A DNA stretch of 6,183 nucleotides from Vulcanimicrobiota bacterium. Its GTDB lineage: Bacteria; Vulcanimicrobiota; Vulcanimicrobiia; Vulcanimicrobiales; Vulcanimicrobiaceae. The notes under the pieces are model-generated. The model did not search any database. It was given only the letters and a program-made list of their open reading frames with translations, and was not told the DNA's origin. Where the stretch lies: positions 3,476 through 9,658 of the forward strand of contig PMFP01000039.1 of NCBI GenBank assembly GCA_003155175.1. Reading direction: 5' to 3'. The translations under genes were made by a program, and so were the position numbers. Below, one piece after another: positions 4,678-6,183 of this stretch (its first letter is position 1; the number at the start of each line of letters is the position of its first letter).

Positions 4678-6183
4678 TTAGGGCATGTCCACGCGATACA
4701 AGTCAACGCCGTCGAGCCAGAGGCGCTGGGCTTTGCCGCCCGTTATCGTATCGAAGCGGATCCGGGAGACGCCCAGGCCGAACGAGCCGTCCGGTTTTGG
4801 AACGAGCGGGGTGTCGCCGTCCAGCGTCAGGTCTCCCTTGACCACGACGACGCGCGTAACGCTGGGCTCGCCGAAAAACGTGTTCTCATACCGTCCGGTA
4901 TACGCATCGTAGCTCGCCGGATGCGGCCAGTGCGTCGGACCGCGGTAATTCGCGCCGGCAAAGAACTCGGAGCCGTTCGTAAAGTCCACGACTTTCTTTG
5001 AGGAGTCGCGTTCGAACTCGATCTCGTAGAGCGTGAGCGCGGGATCGTCGGTCCAGAACGAATCCTCCCCGCGCGAAACAAGCGCGTAGCTTCTGCCGCG
5101 GTCCGCGAGCGCCAGACGCGAGCCGTTCGCCGTCACCGCGAGCGCTCGCCCGCCGGGCCCGGCGTACGATCCGGCGTAGTCCGCCGCACCGGTCACGTCG
5201 GCGGGATTCGCGGGAGGCGCGGGGGCGGGCGGAAGAGTTGCGCCGATGCTTTGCGCTCGCAAGACCGTCATCGCGTAGCGCACGATCGCGCAGGGGTGCA
5301 GCGGCGCCTCGACGAGGTTCGACATCGCGATCGCGCCGAAGCCGCGCGTGAGATTCATCTGCATGCAGGCGGTGTAGCCCGAAATTCCGCCGGTGTGCCC
5401 GATCAGATGGTCGCCGTCCGTATTGAAGATGGAGAGCCCGTAGCCGTATTGACGGTAGAAGTCGGGCCACTCGGCGAGCTCGACGCCGGCCGACCCGGCG
5501 GTCTTGCCGTTCGAAAAGCGATCCGGCGTCGTCATGGCCGCGAACGTTTTCTCGGAAATGAGTCGCTTGCCGTCCGCGGTCGTGCCGCCGTTTAAGAAGA
5601 AGCGCATGTAGCGCGCCATGTCTTCCGGATTCGAAATCACGGAACCGGCCGGATCTTCGAAATCGAAGCGCTGCGCCGGAATCAAAGCCGGGTTCGGGGG
5701 CGTGGCGCGATCGAGATCGCGGATGATGTAGCCGACCGCCGCGTCGTCCATGTTCTGGGGCGTAAAAACCGCGGAACTGGCGGTCATTCCGATCGGCGCG
5801 AAGACCTCGCTGGAGACGGCGTCCTCCCACGGACGGCCTTCTACCAATTTCACGATTGCGCCGACGGTGCCGAAACCGTCGTTCGAATACGACCAGGCGG
5901 TGCCGGGCGTGAAGAGCACGCGTGCTTGCGCGAGCGACGCGACGTCGAATCCGTATGCGACGGCGGCGTAGTCGTCCGGCGTTCCGGCCGTGTGTGAGAG
6001 CAGTTGGTGAACGAGAATCGGCGTCGTCGCGCCGTGGATCGAAAACCACGGCAGGTAGCGCGTCACCGGCGCGTCGAGCGCGACGCGCCCGCGGTCCACG
6101 TCTTGCAGCAGGGCGAGCGCGGTCATGGATTTGGAGATCGAGCCCACCGGGAAGCGCGTCGTCTCCGTGACCGGCGTCTTCGC
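4678..6183 (-). CDS. Serine hydrolase, beta-lactamase/PBP family, 5' end outside window
   Basis: Penicillin-binding-protein-fold serine hydrolase (class C beta-lactamase, D-aminopeptidase or esterase group). The frame is open to base 6183; 501 residues are visible. Counting from that edge, the three family motifs are Ser15-Ile-Ser-Lys18 (nucleophile and base), Tyr99-Ser-Asn101 and His263-Thr-Gly265, so the catalytic domain is intact from just before the nucleophile. The missing N-terminus probably held a signal peptide. After the catalytic domain comes a Pro/Ala linker (about 312-326) and two beta-rich modules starting at ADYAGSYAG (about 334) and YDAYTGRYENTF (about 425), resembling the lipocalin-like C-terminal domains (DUF3471/Pab87 type) of some S12-family proteins. 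These suggest activity on a peptide or ester substrate rather than antibiotic resistance; the substrate cannot be read from sequence. It converges on the crotonase gene and shows no link to aryl-CoA metabolism. Confidence 0.93.
   Translation of the reverse strand, partial: AKTPVTETTRFPVGSISKSMTALALLQDVDRGRVALDAPVTRYLPWFSIHGATTPILVHQLLSHTAGTPDDYAAVAYGFDVASLAQARVLFTPGTAWSYSNDGFGTVGAIVKLVEGRPWEDAVSSEVFAPIGMTASSAVFTPQNMDDAAVGYIIRDLDRATPPNPALIPAQRFDFEDPAGSVISNPEDMARYMRFFLNGGTTADGKRLISEKTFAAMTTPDRFSNGKTAGSAGVELAEWPDFYRQYGYGLSIFNTDGDHLIGHTGGISGYTACMQMNLTRGFGAIAMSNLVEAPLHPCAIVRYAMTVLRAQSIGATLPPAPAPPANPADVTGAADYAGSYAGPGGRALAVTANGSRLALADRGRSYALVSRGEDSFWTDDPALTLYEIEFERDSSKKVVDFTNGSEFFAGANYRGPTHWPHPASYDAYTGRYENTFFGEPSVTRVVVVKGDLTLDGDTPLVPKPDGSFGLGVSRIRFDTITGGKAQRLWLDGVDLYRVDMP

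Noticed and set aside
1024..5334. GCGATCGC octamers at 1024-1031 and 5327-5334
   Set aside because: Two copies within coding sequence are not surprising in DNA this rich in GATCG; not evidence of a cyanobacterial HIP1-type repeat.
1..6183. CRISPR arrays, tRNA or rRNA genes, insertion sequences
   Set aside because: No regularly spaced repeats, cloverleaf-like segments, transposase motifs or terminal inverted repeats were seen on either strand.

Overview
The window is GC-rich chromosomal DNA, tightly packed, with third-codon-position G/C throughout. The taxon cannot be fixed from sequence alone. The high GC, the Pro/Thr-rich linker in a small lipoprotein, and an intergenic element of the CCTTCG...CTCAGGATGAC type (a kind I recall from many environmental genomes) would fit an uncultivated soil-type lineage such as Eremiobacterota; this is a weak inference.

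Layout from left to right. (1) A + strand aldehyde dehydrogenase, cut by the left edge (1-1296). (2) A small secreted lipoprotein on the - strand (1318-1728), converging on the dehydrogenase with 21 bp between them; its 5' end lies inside the 3' end of the next gene. (3) A PaaX-family repressor on the - strand (1686-2561). (4) A 74-bp divergent control region (2562-2635) with face-to-face promoters and a perfect inverted repeat, GTTTTC-N11-GAAAAC. (5) A two-gene + strand operon: a short BoxB-like di-iron aryl-CoA epoxidase (2636-3763, TTG start) and a single-domain crotonase with BoxC-like active-site residues (3785-4639). (6) A 38-bp convergent gap holding a hairpin-forming repeat-like element. 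(7) A - strand serine hydrolase of the beta-lactamase/PBP fold with two C-terminal beta modules, cut by the right edge (4678-6183).

The centre of interest is genes 3 to 5. In the known aerobic benzoyl-CoA (box) pathway, BoxA/BoxB epoxidise benzoyl-CoA and BoxC, a large protein with two crotonase domains, opens the ring and releases formate. Here the epoxidase keeps all six di-iron ligands but is about 100 residues shorter than the classical enzyme. The partner crotonase is about half the length of BoxC, yet keeps the Cys/Glu/Glu set I recall for BoxC and its surrounding motifs. The regulator is of the phenylacetate type (PaaX), not BoxR. Together this looks like a compact aryl-CoA epoxidation and ring-opening module under an aryl-CoA-responsive repressor. 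No reductase, CoA ligase or thiolase is present, so electron supply and downstream steps must be encoded elsewhere. The aldehyde dehydrogenase could act on a ring-cleavage semialdehyde, but nothing beyond proximity links it to the module. The serine hydrolase appears unrelated.
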